DNA from: an uncultured Veillonellaceae bacterium
Lineage (GTDB): Bacteria > Bacillota > Negativicutes > Selenomonadales > Selenomonadaceae
Assembly (NCBI GenBank): GCA_902785705.1
Contig: CACZZN010000018.1
Coordinates: forward strand, 1 to 55,000
DNA: 55,000 bases
Reading direction: 5' to 3'
Within the stretch, counting starts at the first letter, position 1. Every line of letters begins with the position of its first letter. Shown here in pieces: positions 7,761-15,696 of the stretch. Made by a program: the position numbers and the translations under genes. Under the pieces are notes generated by a model. That model saw nothing but the letters and a program-made list of their open reading frames with translations, did not search any database and was not told the origin of the DNA.

Positions 7761-9556
7761 CAGTCGATCTGCAGGATGGCCATGAACGCCTCCTGCGGCA
7801 CCTCCACCTTGCCCACGGCCTTCATGCGCTTCTTGCCCTCCTTCTGCTTTTCGAGGAGCTTGCGCTTGCGGGTGATGTCGCCGCCGTAGCATTTCGCCAG
7901 CACGTCCTTCCGATGGGCGCGCACGTTCTCGCGGGCGATGATCTTGCTGCCGATGGCCGCCTGAATGGGGATCTCGAACATCTGCTGGGGAATGATCTCT
8001 TTGAGCTTCGCGGCAAGCTGCCGCCCGCGCATGGCGGCGCGGTCCCGATGGACAATGGTGGAAAGGGCGTCCACAGGGTCTCCGTTCAGGAGGATGTCCA
8101 CTTTCACCAGCTTGGACTCCTGATAGTCCGCCAGCTCATAGTCGAGGGAGGCATAGCCCCGGGTGGCGGATTTCAGGCGGTCGAAGTAGTCGTAGATGAT
8201 TTCGTTGAGGGGGATGTGATAGGTAATCATCACGCGGTTCGTGTCCAGATAGTCCATGGTCTTGAACTCGCCCCGCTTTTCCTGGGAAATCTCCATGACC
8301 GCACCCACATAGTCGTTGGGCACGATGACCGTCGCCTTCACATAGGGCTCCTCCATGAACTGAATCTCCGTCTGGGGCGGCAGCGCGGCGGGGTTGTCCA
8401 CGAGGATCATCTCGCCGTCGGTCTTGTGGACGCGGTAAATGACGGAGGGGGCTGTGGTGATGAGCTTCAAATGGTACTCCCGCTCCAGCCGCTCCTGTAT
8501 CACGTCCATGTGCAAAAGGCCGAGGAAGCCGCAGCGGTAGCCGAAGCCGAGGGCCACGGAGGTCTCCGGCTCGAAGACCAGCGCCGCATCGTTGAGCTGG
8601 AGTTTTTCGAGGGCATCCTTGAGGTTGTCGTAGTCCGCGCTGTCCACGGGATAAAGGCCGCAGTAGACCATGGGCGTCACGCCGCGGTAGCCGGGGAGCG
8701 GCTCGGCGGCAGGATGCTCGGCGGTGGTGATGGTATCGCCCACGCGCACGTCCCGCACGTCCTTGAGGCTGCCCGCCACAAAGCCCACCTCGCCTGCGCC
8801 AAGCTCGCCGAGATCCACAGGCTGAGGCTTGAAGCAGCCCACATCCGTGACCTCGAAGACCTTGCCCGTCGCCATCATTTTGAGGCGCATGCCCTTTTTG
8901 ATTCTGCCCTGCATGATGCGGATGTGGGCGATAACGCCCTTGTAGGAGTCAAAGTAGGAATCAAAAATCAAGGCTTTCAGTGGCTTTTCGTCCTCCGCCT
9001 CCGGCGCGGGGATGTATTCCACAATGGCGTCCAGAATCTCCTCGATGCCCACGCCTGTCTTGGCGGAGGCCAGCACTGCGTTGGAGGTGTCAAGGCCGAT
9101 CACGTCCTCGATTTCCTGCTTCACCCGCTCCGGCTCGGCGCTGGGGAGGTCGATTTTGTTGATGACAGGGATGATCTCCAGGTCATGCTCCAACGCCATG
9201 TAGACATTGGCAAGGGTCTGGGCCTCCACGCCCTGCGCCGCGTCCACCACCAGCAACGCCCCTTCGCAGGCCGCGAGGCTGCGGGAGACTTCATAGGTGA
9301 AGTCCACATGGCCGGGGGTGTCGATGAGGTTCAGATGGTAGAGCTGCCCGTCCTTCCCCTGATAGTCGATGCGCACGGTCTGCGCCTTGATGGTGATGCC
9401 CCGCTCCCGCTCCAGCTCCATGCTGTCCAAAATCTGCGCCTCCATGTCCCGCTGGGCAATGGTTCCCGTGTACTCGATGAGCCGGTCGGCAATGGTGGAC
9501 TTCCCATGGTCGATATGGGCAATGATGGAGAAGTTGCGGATATTCTTGTTCTGCAT
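7760..9556 (-). CDS. lepA: LepA (EF4) translational GTPase
   Basis: 598 residues, the usual LepA length. G1 motif AHIDHGKST (residues 13-21), DTPGHVDF (G3) and NKIDLP (G4) are intact, followed by the LepA-specific C-terminal domain ([16 protein letters not shown]). LepA binds ribosomes and helps at stalled or mistranslocated states or in subunit biogenesis. ATG 9556 was chosen because AAAGGAA precedes it and the protein then starts [16 protein letters not shown] as in the family. The upstream region is shared with the divergent toxin copy A. Confidence 0.97.
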   Translation of the reverse strand: MQNKNIRNFSIIAHIDHGKSTIADRLIEYTGTIAQRDMEAQILDSMELERERGITIKAQTVRIDYQGKDGQLYHLNLIDTPGHVDFTYEVSRSLAACEGALLVVDAAQGVEAQTLANVYMALEHDLEIIPVINKIDLPSAEPERVKQEIEDVIGLDTSNAVLASAKTGVGIEEILDAIVEYIPAPEAEDEKPLKALIFDSYFDSYKGVIAHIRIMQGRIKKGMRLKMMATGKVFEVTDVGCFKPQPVDLGELGAGEVGFVAGSLKDVRDVRVGDTITTAEHPAAEPLPGYRGVTPMVYCGLYPVDSADYDNLKDALEKLQLNDAALVFEPETSVALGFGYRCGFLGLLHMDVIQERLEREYHLKLITTAPSVIYRVHKTDGEMILVDNPAALPPQTEIQFMEEPYVKATVIVPNDYVGAVMEISQEKRGEFKTMDYLDTNRVMITYHIPLNEIIYDYFDRLKSATRGYASLDYELADYQESKLVKVDILLNGDPVDALSTIVHRDRAAMRGRQLAAKLKEIIPQQMFEIPIQAAIGSKIIARENVRAHRKDVLAKCYGGDITRKRKLLEKQKEGKKRMKAVGKVEVPQEAFMAILQID

Positions 9557-9573
9557 GTGCGGAATTCCTTTCT

Positions 9574-9601
9574 TTGATTGCGGTTCACTGCGTTTTATGA
9601 T
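9574..9601 (+). promoter_or_regulatory. Promoter of toxin copy A
   Basis: TTGATT (9574-9579) and TATGAT (9596-9601) with a 16-bp spacer. Copy B keeps the same -10 but has ATGATT at the -35 position (10095-10100). Confidence 0.5.
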
Positions 9602-9659
9602 AAACTGCTCACAGGAGCAGAATGGCAAGTCGGTTTGCCTCCGCAAGGAGGTGGCGCTT

Positions 9660-9737
9660 ATGACGCTGTATGAGAAGCTTTCAATCGCTTTATCAGCGGC
9701 GGCATTGTTAGCCGCTATACTTGATCTTCTGAGGTAA
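9660..9737 (+). CDS. Small hydrophobic type I toxin, copy A
   Basis: 25 residues: [12 protein letters not shown], a hydrophobic Ala/Leu helix and a C-terminal Arg. The short YE-x-L start before one membrane-spanning helix is the pattern of the TxpA/BsrG and putative holin-like toxin families, whose peptides insert in the membrane. The ribosome site AAGGAGGTG is the 3' arm of a CCTCC-GCAA-GGAGG hairpin with a GNRA loop, so the message should be poorly translated until remodelled. A convergent antisense RNA covers the 3' untranslated region. Sequence is identical to copy B at the protein level. Confidence 0.75.
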   Translation: MTLYEKLSIALSAAALLAAILDLLR

Positions 9738-9749
9738 CACTCAGGACAA

Positions 9750-9843
9750 GGAAAAAGCCGCCTTATACCCGGCGGCCTCTCTCCCCTTCAAACACATATT
9801 TGGAGGTGGGCTGACGCTGCTACACGCCATTCTTGCTCCTCTT
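9750..9843 (-). ncRNA. Antisense RNA antitoxin of toxin copy A
   Basis: A minus-strand promoter TTGCAA (9873-9878), 17 bp, TATAAT (9850-9855) starts a transcript near 9843. It ends at the hairpin GCCGCC/GGCGGC (9757-9762 with 9771-9776) followed by TTTTT on the minus strand. The RNA of about 90 nt is fully complementary to the 3' untranslated region of the toxin message and stops just short of the toxin stop codon. Confidence 0.7.
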
Positions 9844-9925
9844 GTTTGTATTATAGCATGTTCTTTCTTTGGTTGCAAGACAACCCATTATCTTGAAAAC
9901 ATCGTTGATTTCCGGTCAATCTGTC

Positions 9926-10091
9926 TAGGGCGTGTTGAAAAACTCCACCTGCACGCTACAGCGGCCATTTTTCCGCCTGTCTGCGTCAGTGAAACCTTGA
10001 CGTAGCCCTGCTACGACTGCGGCTTCACTTCCTTGCCATACGAAAAACTGTCTCGCTTTATCGCACAGTTTCCGTTTATCAACACGCCCTA
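9926..10091. mobile_element. 166-bp element with 13-bp terminal inverted repeats
   Basis: Ends are TAGGGCGTGTTGA and TCAACACGCCCTA, perfectly inverted. The inside carries no gene but includes GACGTAGCCCTGCTACGAC, a core also found in the TTAA-flanked repeats at 28231 and 54908. It sits exactly between the two toxin repeat copies. A miniature transposable element without its own transposase is the likely identity. Confidence 0.75.
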
Positions 10092-10180
10092 ACCATGATT
10101 GCGGTTCGCTGCATTTTATGATAAACTGCCCACAGGAGCAGAATGGCGGGTCGGTTTGCCTCCGCAAGGAGGTGGCGCTT

Positions 10181-10258
10181 ATGACGCTGTATGAGAAGCT
10201 TTCGATTGCTTTATCAGCGGCGGCATTGTTAGCCGCTATACTTGATCTTCTGAGGTAA
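10181..10258 (+). CDS. Small hydrophobic type I toxin, copy B
   Basis: The 25-residue product is identical to copy A, with three or fewer silent changes in the gene. The same CCTCC-GCAA-GGAGG hairpin hides the ribosome site. Retention of the protein sequence after duplication suggests both copies are, or were until recently, under selection or that the duplication is recent. Confidence 0.75.
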   Translation: MTLYEKLSIALSAAALLAAILDLLR

Positions 10259-10271
10259 CACTCAAGACAAG

Positions 10272-10361
10272 GAAAAAGCCGCCTTATACCCGGCGGCCTC
10301 TCCCCTTCTGATATTATTCGGAGGTGGGCTGGCGCAGCCAAACGCCATTCTTGCTCCTCTT
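10272..10361 (-). ncRNA. Antisense RNA antitoxin of toxin copy B
   Basis: Minus-strand promoter TTGCAA (10391-10396), 17 bp, TATAAT (10368-10373). Terminator stem GCCGCC/GGCGGC (10278-10283 with 10292-10297) then TTTTT on the minus strand. About 90 nt, covering the 3' region of the toxin transcript. Confidence 0.7.
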
Positions 10362-10410
10362 GTTTGTATTATAGCATGTTCTTTCTTTGGTTGCAAGACA
10401 ACCCATTATC

Positions 10411-10439
10411 TTGAAAACATCGTTGATTTCTGGTACAAT
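10411..10439 (+). promoter_or_regulatory. Promoter of toxin copy C
   Basis: TTGAAA (10411-10416), 17 bp, TACAAT (10434-10439). The message starts near 10446 with GCGGTTGGCG, which is complementary to CGCCAACCGC near its 3' end. Confidence 0.75.
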
Positions 10440-10487
10440 GCTTCTCAGCGGTTGGCGCGTTGGTCCCCTTCGGGGGGTGATACGATT

Positions 10488-10568
10488 ATGACGCTATATG
10501 AGAAGCTGTCTCTCGCGACAGCGATCTTGACGCTGATTATGAGTGTTATAGAGCTTTTCCTGAAATAG
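10488..10568 (+). CDS. Small hydrophobic type I toxin, copy C
   Basis: 26 residues: [17 protein letters not shown], then a hydrophobic stretch ending FLK. It shares the YEKLS head with copies A, B and D but has a different membrane helix and is closer to D. The ribosome site GGGGGGTGAT is paired in a CCCC-TTCG-GGGG hairpin with a UUCG tetraloop. The 5' GCGGTTGGCG and 3' CGCCAACCGC of the message can pair, a long-range fold known from other type I toxin messages. Confidence 0.75.
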   Translation: MTLYEKLSLATAILTLIMSVIELFLK

Positions 10569-10655
10569 AAAAAGCCTTCTGCCGACAGAAAGCTCTCCCT
10601 ATTCACAAAAAGAATCGAGGGGGCTGACGGAATCAGACGCCAACCGCTCCTTGTG
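10569..10655 (-). ncRNA. Antisense RNA antitoxin of toxin copy C
   Basis: Minus-strand promoter TTGAAA (10684-10689), 17 bp, TATAGT (10661-10666). It terminates at AGCTTTCTG/CAGAAGGCT (10573-10581 with 10586-10594) followed by TTTTC. The RNA of about 87 nt starts with GCGGTTGGCG, as does the toxin message it overlaps at the 3' side. Confidence 0.7.
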
Positions 10656-10732
10656 TATCCACTATAGCACGTTTCCGTACAATTTTCAAGTCCTTTGCGT
10701 GGATTTGCCTATGAGAAGACGCGAAATAAAGG

Positions 10733-10761
10733 TTGCTTTTTCCTTTACGCCGTGCTAGAAT
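10733..10761 (+). promoter_or_regulatory. Promoter of rpsT
   Basis: TTGCTT (10733-10738), 17 bp, TAGAAT (10756-10761), giving a short leader before the TTG start. Confidence 0.65.
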
Positions 10762-10794
10762 AACTTGGTAACACTGCTGAGGGAGGTGAAAATT

Positions 10795-11064
10795 TTGCCG
10801 AATATCAAGTCTTCGATTTTGAGCGTGAAAACCGATGCGAAGCGCCATGCCAAGAATGCCGCTGAGAAGTCCCGTGTGCGTACGGCTTCCCGCCGCGTCC
10901 TTGACGCCATTGAGGCAGGCAACGCCGAGGAAGCAAAGTCCCTCCTCGCAGCCGCTTGCAAGACGATTGACCAGGCTGCCGCAAACCATGTGTATCACAA
11001 AAATGCCGCAGGCCGCAAAAAGTCCCGTCTTGCCCGCAAGGTCAATGCAATGGCAAAGGCTTAA
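10795..11064 (+). CDS. rpsT: 30S ribosomal protein S20
   Basis: 89 residues, the family length, starting PNIKSSILSVKTDAKRHAKN after a TTG initiator; GGGAGGTG stands eight bases upstream. S20 binds 16S rRNA early in 30S assembly. A rare start codon is typical of rpsT, whose translation is autoregulated in other bacteria. Lys/Ala/Arg-rich helices throughout, as expected. It is a single-gene unit between the toxin cluster and an HD-GYP gene. Confidence 0.97.
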   Translation: MPNIKSSILSVKTDAKRHAKNAAEKSRVRTASRRVLDAIEAGNAEEAKSLLAAACKTIDQAAANHVYHKNAAGRKKSRLARKVNAMAKA

Positions 11065-11085
11065 TGGTATCATGCATACAGGAAT

Positions 11086-11121
11086 CCTCCGGCTCACGCC
11101 GGAGGGTTCTTTTTCTTTTTT
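11086..11121 (+). terminator. Terminator after rpsT
   Basis: CCTCCGGC (11086-11093) and GCCGGAGG (11098-11105) around TCAC, followed by a T-rich run. Confidence 0.9.
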
Positions 11122-11204
11122 ATTCCCCCGAATCCATGCAGGAATTTTTTGCATCGACAGCGAATTCAGAGGGTATAAATGCAAGTTGTGAGGGGGAATT
11201 TCCG

Positions 11205-12263
11205 GTGAAAGCGGTTTCTGTTGAAGATTTACAGCCCGGCATGGTGCTGGCGCGCACGCTCACCAACGATGACATGGTGGTGGTGCTGTCCGAGGGAACG
11301 GTGCTGTCCGAGGCGCATATGACACGCCTGAAGGTGCTGAATATCCCGGTCGTCTACGTCAAGGACGAGTACGAGCTCAGCAAGATCTACCGGACTGCCA
11401 CCACTGTCTTCAACCGCGGCAACGCCTTCATCAAGGACTATGAAGGCATCGTGGATGATGCGCAGGAAATCTTTGATGATATCAAAAAGGGCGAACTCTC
11501 GGTGGAAAAAACCCAGGAAGTCGTGGACGACAAGCTCGCCCCGCTCACCCAGAGCAGCGGTGTCATCGACCATCTCTACAATCTGAACCATCTGGCCAGC
11601 GATATCTACAACCACTCCCTTCGCGTCTCCGTGCTTGCGGGGGTCATCGCGAAGTGGATGCACTTTGACCGCAAGCGGACCAAGGAGCTGATTCTGGCAG
11701 GGTTCCTGCACGATATCGGGAAGATCCGCTTCGACCGACGGCTGCTGGAAAAGGATATCGACAAGCTGCAGGGCGAGGACTATGAAGCCTATACCCAGCA
11801 CACGGTGGACGGCCAGCAGATCCTGAACGGGATGGACGGCATCAGCAAGGGCATCAAGCTCGCCGCCATGCAGCACCATGAGCGCATGGACGGCAGCGGG
11901 TTCCCCTTCGGCACCATGGGGCCGGACATCCATGAGTACGCGCGTATCATTGCGATTGCGGACATCTATGACAATATCACCACGGAGCGGGAAGGCCGCG
12001 TGAAGCGCACGCCCTTTGCCGCCATCTCGTATTTCGCCGAGAATCTCTACACGACGCTGGATCCCATGGTCTGCGTCCCCGTCCTCACCCATATCAAGGA
12101 TGCCTTCCTCGGCTCCTCCGTGACGCTCAACAACGGCGTCACCGGCACGATCTCCTCCTACCCCAACGACTTCGCCGCCCGCCCCGTCGTCAGCACGGAA
12201 TCCGGCGCACTGGACCTGAACCACCATCCCGAGCTGGATATCATCGAGTACAATCCGAAATGA
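11205..12263 (+). CDS. HD-GYP domain protein, probable cyclic-di-GMP phosphodiesterase
   Basis: 352 residues from a GTG start with GAGGGGGA upstream. The N-terminal 60 residues are a small beta domain (VEDLQPGMVLARTL) seen in many HD-GYP proteins. The HD pair is at about 169-170 (HDIGK) and the second metal cluster at about 224-235 reads HHERMDGSGFP, with Phe in place of Tyr of the GYP signature. These residues are the known metal ligands for hydrolysis of cyclic di-GMP. There is no receiver or membrane segment, so input may come from partner proteins. A paralogue lies at 24894. Confidence 0.9.
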   Translation: MKAVSVEDLQPGMVLARTLTNDDMVVVLSEGTVLSEAHMTRLKVLNIPVVYVKDEYELSKIYRTATTVFNRGNAFIKDYEGIVDDAQEIFDDIKKGELSVEKTQEVVDDKLAPLTQSSGVIDHLYNLNHLASDIYNHSLRVSVLAGVIAKWMHFDRKRTKELILAGFLHDIGKIRFDRRLLEKDIDKLQGEDYEAYTQHTVDGQQILNGMDGISKGIKLAAMQHHERMDGSGFPFGTMGPDIHEYARIIAIADIYDNITTEREGRVKRTPFAAISYFAENLYTTLDPMVCVPVLTHIKDAFLGSSVTLNNGVTGTISSYPNDFAARPVVSTESGALDLNHHPELDIIEYNPK

Positions 12264-12284
12264 TGTTTCCGGCTGCAAAAATTG

Positions 12285-12310
12285 AAAAAGCCTCCCGGCG
12301 GAGGCTTGAA
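12285..12310 (-). terminator. Terminator of the toxin D message
   Basis: GCCTCC-GCCG-GGAGGC (12290-12305) followed by TTTTTC on the minus strand. The same hairpin sits after the HD-GYP stop on the plus strand but lacks a T-run there, and it abuts the -35 box of antisense RNA D. Confidence 0.7.
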
Positions 12311-12334
12311 CAGCACAATAAATAGTGCTATAAT
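12306..12334 (+). promoter_or_regulatory. Promoter of antisense RNA D
   Basis: TTGAAC (12306-12311), 17 bp, TATAAT (12329-12334). Confidence 0.7.
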
Positions 12335-12340
12335 AAAGAG

Positions 12341-12430
12341 TGCAAAGGGCGGTTGGCGTTCGGACCGTCAGCCCCCACAGAATCCGAGAAACTGGGGAGA
12401 GCTTTCTGGCAAAGGCTAGGAGGCTTTTTC
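12341..12430 (+). ncRNA. Antisense RNA antitoxin of toxin copy D
   Basis: Starts near 12341 with a GGGCGGTTGGCG head like that of antisense C. It ends in an 11-bp hairpin, AGCTTTCTGGC with GCTAGGAGGCT around AAAG, followed by TTTTTC at 12425-12430. It is complementary to the 3' untranslated region of toxin D. Confidence 0.7.
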
Positions 12431-12510
12431 TATTTCAGAAACAGCGCTATGATGGAAACAATCAGCGTCAGAAACGCCGCCACAAGGGACAGTTTTTCAT
12501 ATTGCGTCAT
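12430..12510 (-). CDS. Small hydrophobic type I toxin, copy D
   Basis: 26 residues: MTQYEKLSLVAAFLTLIVS then a hydrophobic stretch ending FLK. It is on the opposite strand from copies A-C and beyond rpsT and the HD-GYP gene. The ribosome site AGGGGGTGAT is paired by a CCCC-TTTA-GGGG hairpin. A TTGTAT-17-TAGAAT promoter lies at 12558-12586 on the minus strand. The 5' GCGGTTGG and 3' CCAACCGC sequences of its message are complementary, as in copy C. Confidence 0.75.
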   Translation of the reverse strand: MTQYEKLSLVAAFLTLIVSIIALFLK

Positions 12511-12562
12511 GCCATCACCCCCTAAAGGGGAGCCAACAACACCAACCGCTGTCCATCATTCT

Positions 12563-12600
12563 ATCAAAAAACGTCAGCAAATACAAGCTGCCGTTTTTTT
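12563..12600 (-). terminator. Terminator after the macB gene
   Basis: On the minus strand AACG-GCAGC and GCTG-ACGTT pair around TTGTATT, followed by TTTTTTG. The hairpin overlaps the promoter of toxin D, so readthrough from the exporter operon would enter the toxin gene. Confidence 0.55.
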
Positions 12601-12608
12601 GATACAGT

Positions 12609-13826
12609 TTATTCATACCGCAACGCCTCGATGGGGTCGAGTTTGGCGGCTTTTCTGGCGGGGTAGATGCCGAAGAAGAGGCCGATGCCCACGGAGAAGA
12701 AGAAGGAGATCAGGATGGGCGCAATGGTGATGACCGTGGAGAAATCGCCCACCACGGAGATGGCCATGGATGCCGCGCAGCCAAGGATGATGCCGATCAT
12801 GCCGCCGATCACGCTGATCACGACCGACTCGATGAGGAACTGCATCATGATATTGCGGAAGGTGGCCCCCAGCGCCTTGCGGATGCCGATCTCCCGCGTG
12901 CGCTCCGTCACGGACACCATCATGATGTTCATGATGCCGATGCCGCCCACGATAAGGGAAATGCCCGCGATGCTGCCCAGCAGCAGGGTAATCATGCCCG
13001 TGGTCTGGCTCATGGTCTCCATGAGGCTCGTGAGATTCCGAACGGTGAAATCGTCCTCCTTGCCGCCCGTGATGCGGTGCCGCTGACGGAGCAGCGTCTC
13101 GATCTCGGACTGCGCCTGTTCCATTTTGTCCTGACTCGCGACCTGCACGTTGATGGACTGCACATAGGTGATGCCGAGCATGCGCTCCTGCGCTGTGGTC
13201 AGCGGGATGATCACCACATCATCCTGATCCCGCCCCATGCTGGACTGCCCCTTGGCGGCAAGCACACCGATGATCTTGTAGGGCGCGTTGTTCACGCGGA
13301 TGTTCTTCCCTACGGGATTCTCCGTGCCAAAGAGATTCGATGCCACCGTCGTGCCGATGACCGCCACGCGGTTGCGCTTGCTCATATCGCTCTCCGTGAT
13401 GAAGGAACCGCTCTGCACCTTCAGCGACTGGATGGACATGTAGTCCGGCGTCACGCCCGTGACGGAGGAATTCCAGTTCTGATTGCCGTAGACAATCTGA
13501 TAGGAGCCGCTGACCGTCGGGGAAACGTAGTCAATGTTCCTGACCCGCTTCCGAATGGCCTCCGCATCGTCATATTTCAGGGTAATGGTGGAGCCTGCCG
13601 CCGAGCGGACGCCGCCCCGGTTCGCAGAGCCCGGCATGATGACCAGCATGTTGCTGCCCAGGCTGGCGATGGAGTCCGTCACGTTCTTCCGGACGCCCAT
13701 GCCCACGGAGATCATGGCGATGACGGCCCCCACACCGATGATGATGCCGAGCATCGTAAGCAGGGAGCGGAGCTTGTTCGCCAGCAGGGCGGTCAGCGCC
13801 ATGCGCATGCTTTCGCTATACAACAT
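12609..13826 (-). CDS. macB: MacB-type ABC exporter permease
   Basis: 405 residues: an N-terminal membrane helix (LRSLLTMLGIIIGVGAVIAM), a periplasmic MacB_PCD domain, and three C-terminal helices of the FtsX type with the conserved TREIGIRKALGAT segment near residue 290. The ATPase is a separate gene here, unlike E. coli MacB where both are fused. ATG 13826 overlaps the ATPase stop by 11 bp, implying coupled translation. With the ATPase, MacA adaptor and TolC it should form a tripartite pump that expels peptides, toxins or antibiotics across both membranes. Confidence 0.93.
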   Translation of the reverse strand: MLYSESMRMALTALLANKLRSLLTMLGIIIGVGAVIAMISVGMGVRKNVTDSIASLGSNMLVIMPGSANRGGVRSAAGSTITLKYDDAEAIRKRVRNIDYVSPTVSGSYQIVYGNQNWNSSVTGVTPDYMSIQSLKVQSGSFITESDMSKRNRVAVIGTTVASNLFGTENPVGKNIRVNNAPYKIIGVLAAKGQSSMGRDQDDVVIIPLTTAQERMLGITYVQSINVQVASQDKMEQAQSEIETLLRQRHRITGGKEDDFTVRNLTSLMETMSQTTGMITLLLGSIAGISLIVGGIGIMNIMMVSVTERTREIGIRKALGATFRNIMMQFLIESVVISVIGGMIGIILGCAASMAISVVGDFSTVITIAPILISFFFSVGIGLFFGIYPARKAAKLDPIEALRYE

Positions 13827-14532
13827 CCATGACCACGCCCTTTCCCGCGTCCTTCGTGATAAGACCGTCCCGCACCAGGAGCTGGCGGCTCGCGCATGCC
13901 GCGATCTCCGGCTCATGGGTCACGAGGATGATGGTGCGCCCCAAGGAGTGCATCCGCTCAAAGATCTCCATGATCTCCTTGGTGGATTTCGTATCCAGAT
14001 TGCCCGTGGGCTCGTCCGCCATGATGATATGCGGATCATTCACCAGCGCCCGCGCAATGGCCACACGCTGCCGCTGTCCTCCCGAAAGCTCGTTCGGCTG
14101 GTGATCCGCCCGATCCGCAAGCCCCACGGAGTCCAGATAGTGCAGCGCCCGCTCTTTGCGCTCCTTGCCGCCCACCCCTGCATAGACGAGGGGCAAAGCC
14201 ACGTTTTCCAGTGCGCTGATGCGCGACAGCAGGTTGAAATTCTGGAACACAAAGCCGATTTTCTTGTTGCGCGTCACCGCGAGCTTGTCGTCGCTCAAGT
14301 GGGCGACTTCCTCCCCGTCCAGCTTGTAGGAGCCGGTGGTCGGACGGTCCAGGCAGCCAAGGATGTTCATGAGGGTGGATTTGCCGGAGCCGGAGGGCCC
14401 CATGAGCGCCGCGAACTCCCCTTGATGAATCACGAGGTCGATGCCCGCAAGGGCCGCCACCTCCTGATCGCCCATCCGGTACAGCTTTTTGATGCCTTTG
14501 AGCTCTATGGTTTCATGTCTTTTCTCTGTCAT
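13816..14532 (-). CDS. MacB-type ABC exporter ATPase (LolD/MacB family)
   Basis: 238 residues with Walker A GPSGSGKST, signature LSGGQRQR, Walker B IIMADEPTGNLD and the H-loop VTHEPEIA, all intact. It powers the adjacent permease by mechanotransmission, as known for the MacB family. ATG 14532 has AGGGAT eight bases upstream; a TTG six bases earlier is a poorer choice. It is 33 bp downstream of the adaptor gene in the same operon. Confidence 0.95.
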   Translation of the reverse strand: MTEKRHETIELKGIKKLYRMGDQEVAALAGIDLVIHQGEFAALMGPSGSGKSTLMNILGCLDRPTTGSYKLDGEEVAHLSDDKLAVTRNKKIGFVFQNFNLLSRISALENVALPLVYAGVGGKERKERALHYLDSVGLADRADHQPNELSGGQRQRVAIARALVNDPHIIMADEPTGNLDTKSTKEIMEIFERMHSLGRTIILVTHEPEIAACASRQLLVRDGLITKDAGKGVVMDVV

Positions 14533-14565
14533 ACCCAAATCCCTGTTACCTCGTTGCCCTTCTCA

Positions 14566-15696
14566 TCATACGGGTGGCGGACCTCCCGGATGGCTCAATT
14601 TTTTTTTTGTATCGGCAGCTGTCGCCGAGTAGGAAATGACGATGTCATCCCCCTCAGAAACGCCCTCCAGGATCTCCACATACTCATCGCTGTAGATGCC
14701 GGTCTTCACATAGACCGTTTCCTGCGTCCCGTCCGCATTGAGGCGCAGGACGTAGGAGCCATTCTTGTCCGTTTTCAGCGCAGAAATCGGAACCGCCAGC
14801 GCATCGCTCCGCTGGGAGGTGTTGATCTCCACCCGCGCGGTCATGGCAGGCAGCAAAAGCCCCTCCGGATCCTCCACATCCAGCGTCACATAGTAGTAGA
14901 TGACGCTGGCGGAGGAAGAGCTGCTAGTGGAGCTGCTGGTGGAACCGGTGGTGTTCCAGGTATTGCTCACATCCGTCTGGGAAATCTTCGCCACCCGCGC
15001 GGTGAAGGTCTTTCCCGAGAAGGCATCCACGGTGAAGGTCGCCATCTGTCCGACCTTGACGTTCCCGATGTCCGTCTCATCGACCTTGGCTTTGATCTGC
15101 TTCGCAGAAAGATCCGCAATCCGCAGGATGACCGTCGGGTTGCTCGTCCCCTGCACCGCCATCGTGCCCGGTGTCTGCGGCTCCCCTACCACGATGCCGT
15201 CCATCGGTGCCGTGATGATGGTCTCGTTCAGGTTCGTCTGGGTTTCCTCCAGATTGCTCTGAGCCGTCTTATAGTTGTACTGCGCATCCTCCAGATCCTC
15301 GTCCGACTTCGCTCCGATCCGATGGAGATAGAGGGTGCGGTCGTATTTCGAGCGGGTGTTGTTCACCGTGTACTGCGCCTTCTGGAGCTGCGCCTCATAG
15401 TCCTTGCCGTCGAGGATGGCGATGGTCTGCCCCGCCGTCACCCGGTCATTTTCCTTGACCAGCACCTGCTTGATGCGTGCCGTGATCTTCGAGCTCACCT
15501 CAACGGATTCCTTCGGCTGGATCGTGCCCGTCGCGGATACCACAGATTTCATATCCATGCGCACGACCTTCGTCGTCTCCACCGCAGCCGCCTGCTCCGC
15601 CTCCTGCTGTCCCACATAGTAGCGGTATCCGCCATAGGCACAGCCCGCCAGCACGAGGACGGCAATCAGTATCTTGACCCAAACGTTGATTTTCAT
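14566..15696 (-). CDS. macA: MacA-type periplasmic adaptor (membrane fusion protein)
   Basis: 376 residues. One N-terminal anchor (about residues 7-24) is followed by biotinyl-lipoyl-like halves (SVVSATGTIQPKESVEVSS; APMDGIVVGEP) flanking a coiled-coil hairpin of about residues 95-155, then beta-barrel and membrane-proximal domains. A Ser-rich insert (TGSTSSSTSSSSSAS) lies near residue 260. The adaptor links the MacB complex to the TolC duct. Its ATG overlaps the tolC stop in an ATGA tetramer. The end is Pro-rich. Confidence 0.94.
   Translation of the reverse strand: MKINVWVKILIAVLVLAGCAYGGYRYYVGQQEAEQAAAVETTKVVRMDMKSVVSATGTIQPKESVEVSSKITARIKQVLVKENDRVTAGQTIAILDGKDYEAQLQKAQYTVNNTRSKYDRTLYLHRIGAKSDEDLEDAQYNYKTAQSNLEETQTNLNETIITAPMDGIVVGEPQTPGTMAVQGTSNPTVILRIADLSAKQIKAKVDETDIGNVKVGQMATFTVDAFSGKTFTARVAKISQTDVSNTWNTTGSTSSSTSSSSSASVIYYYVTLDVEDPEGLLLPAMTARVEINTSQRSDALAVPISALKTDKNGSYVLRLNADGTQETVYVKTGIYSDEYVEILEGVSEGDDIVISYSATAADTKKKLSHPGGPPPV

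Larger units (their letters stand above)
9575..9915. repeat. Direct repeat, copy A, carrying a toxin-antitoxin locus
   Basis: About 340 bp nearly identical to 10096-10434. It includes toxin promoter, toxin gene, terminator hairpin, antisense promoter and a downstream TTGAAAACATCGTTGATTTC stretch. Copy A has lost the TACAAT that follows in copy B. The two copies are separated by the 166-bp inverted-repeat element. Confidence 0.9.
10096..10434. repeat. Direct repeat, copy B, carrying a toxin-antitoxin locus
   Basis: Near-identical to 9575-9915; differences are scattered substitutions and a few small indels. Its right end runs into an intact promoter (TTGAAA-17-TACAAT) that drives toxin copy C. 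Confidence 0.9.

Noticed and set aside
7610..9577. 655-codon plus-strand frame opposite lepA and hemW
   Set aside because: Mirror of two clearly conserved genes; the high-GC third position of the coding strand leaves the antisense frame open.
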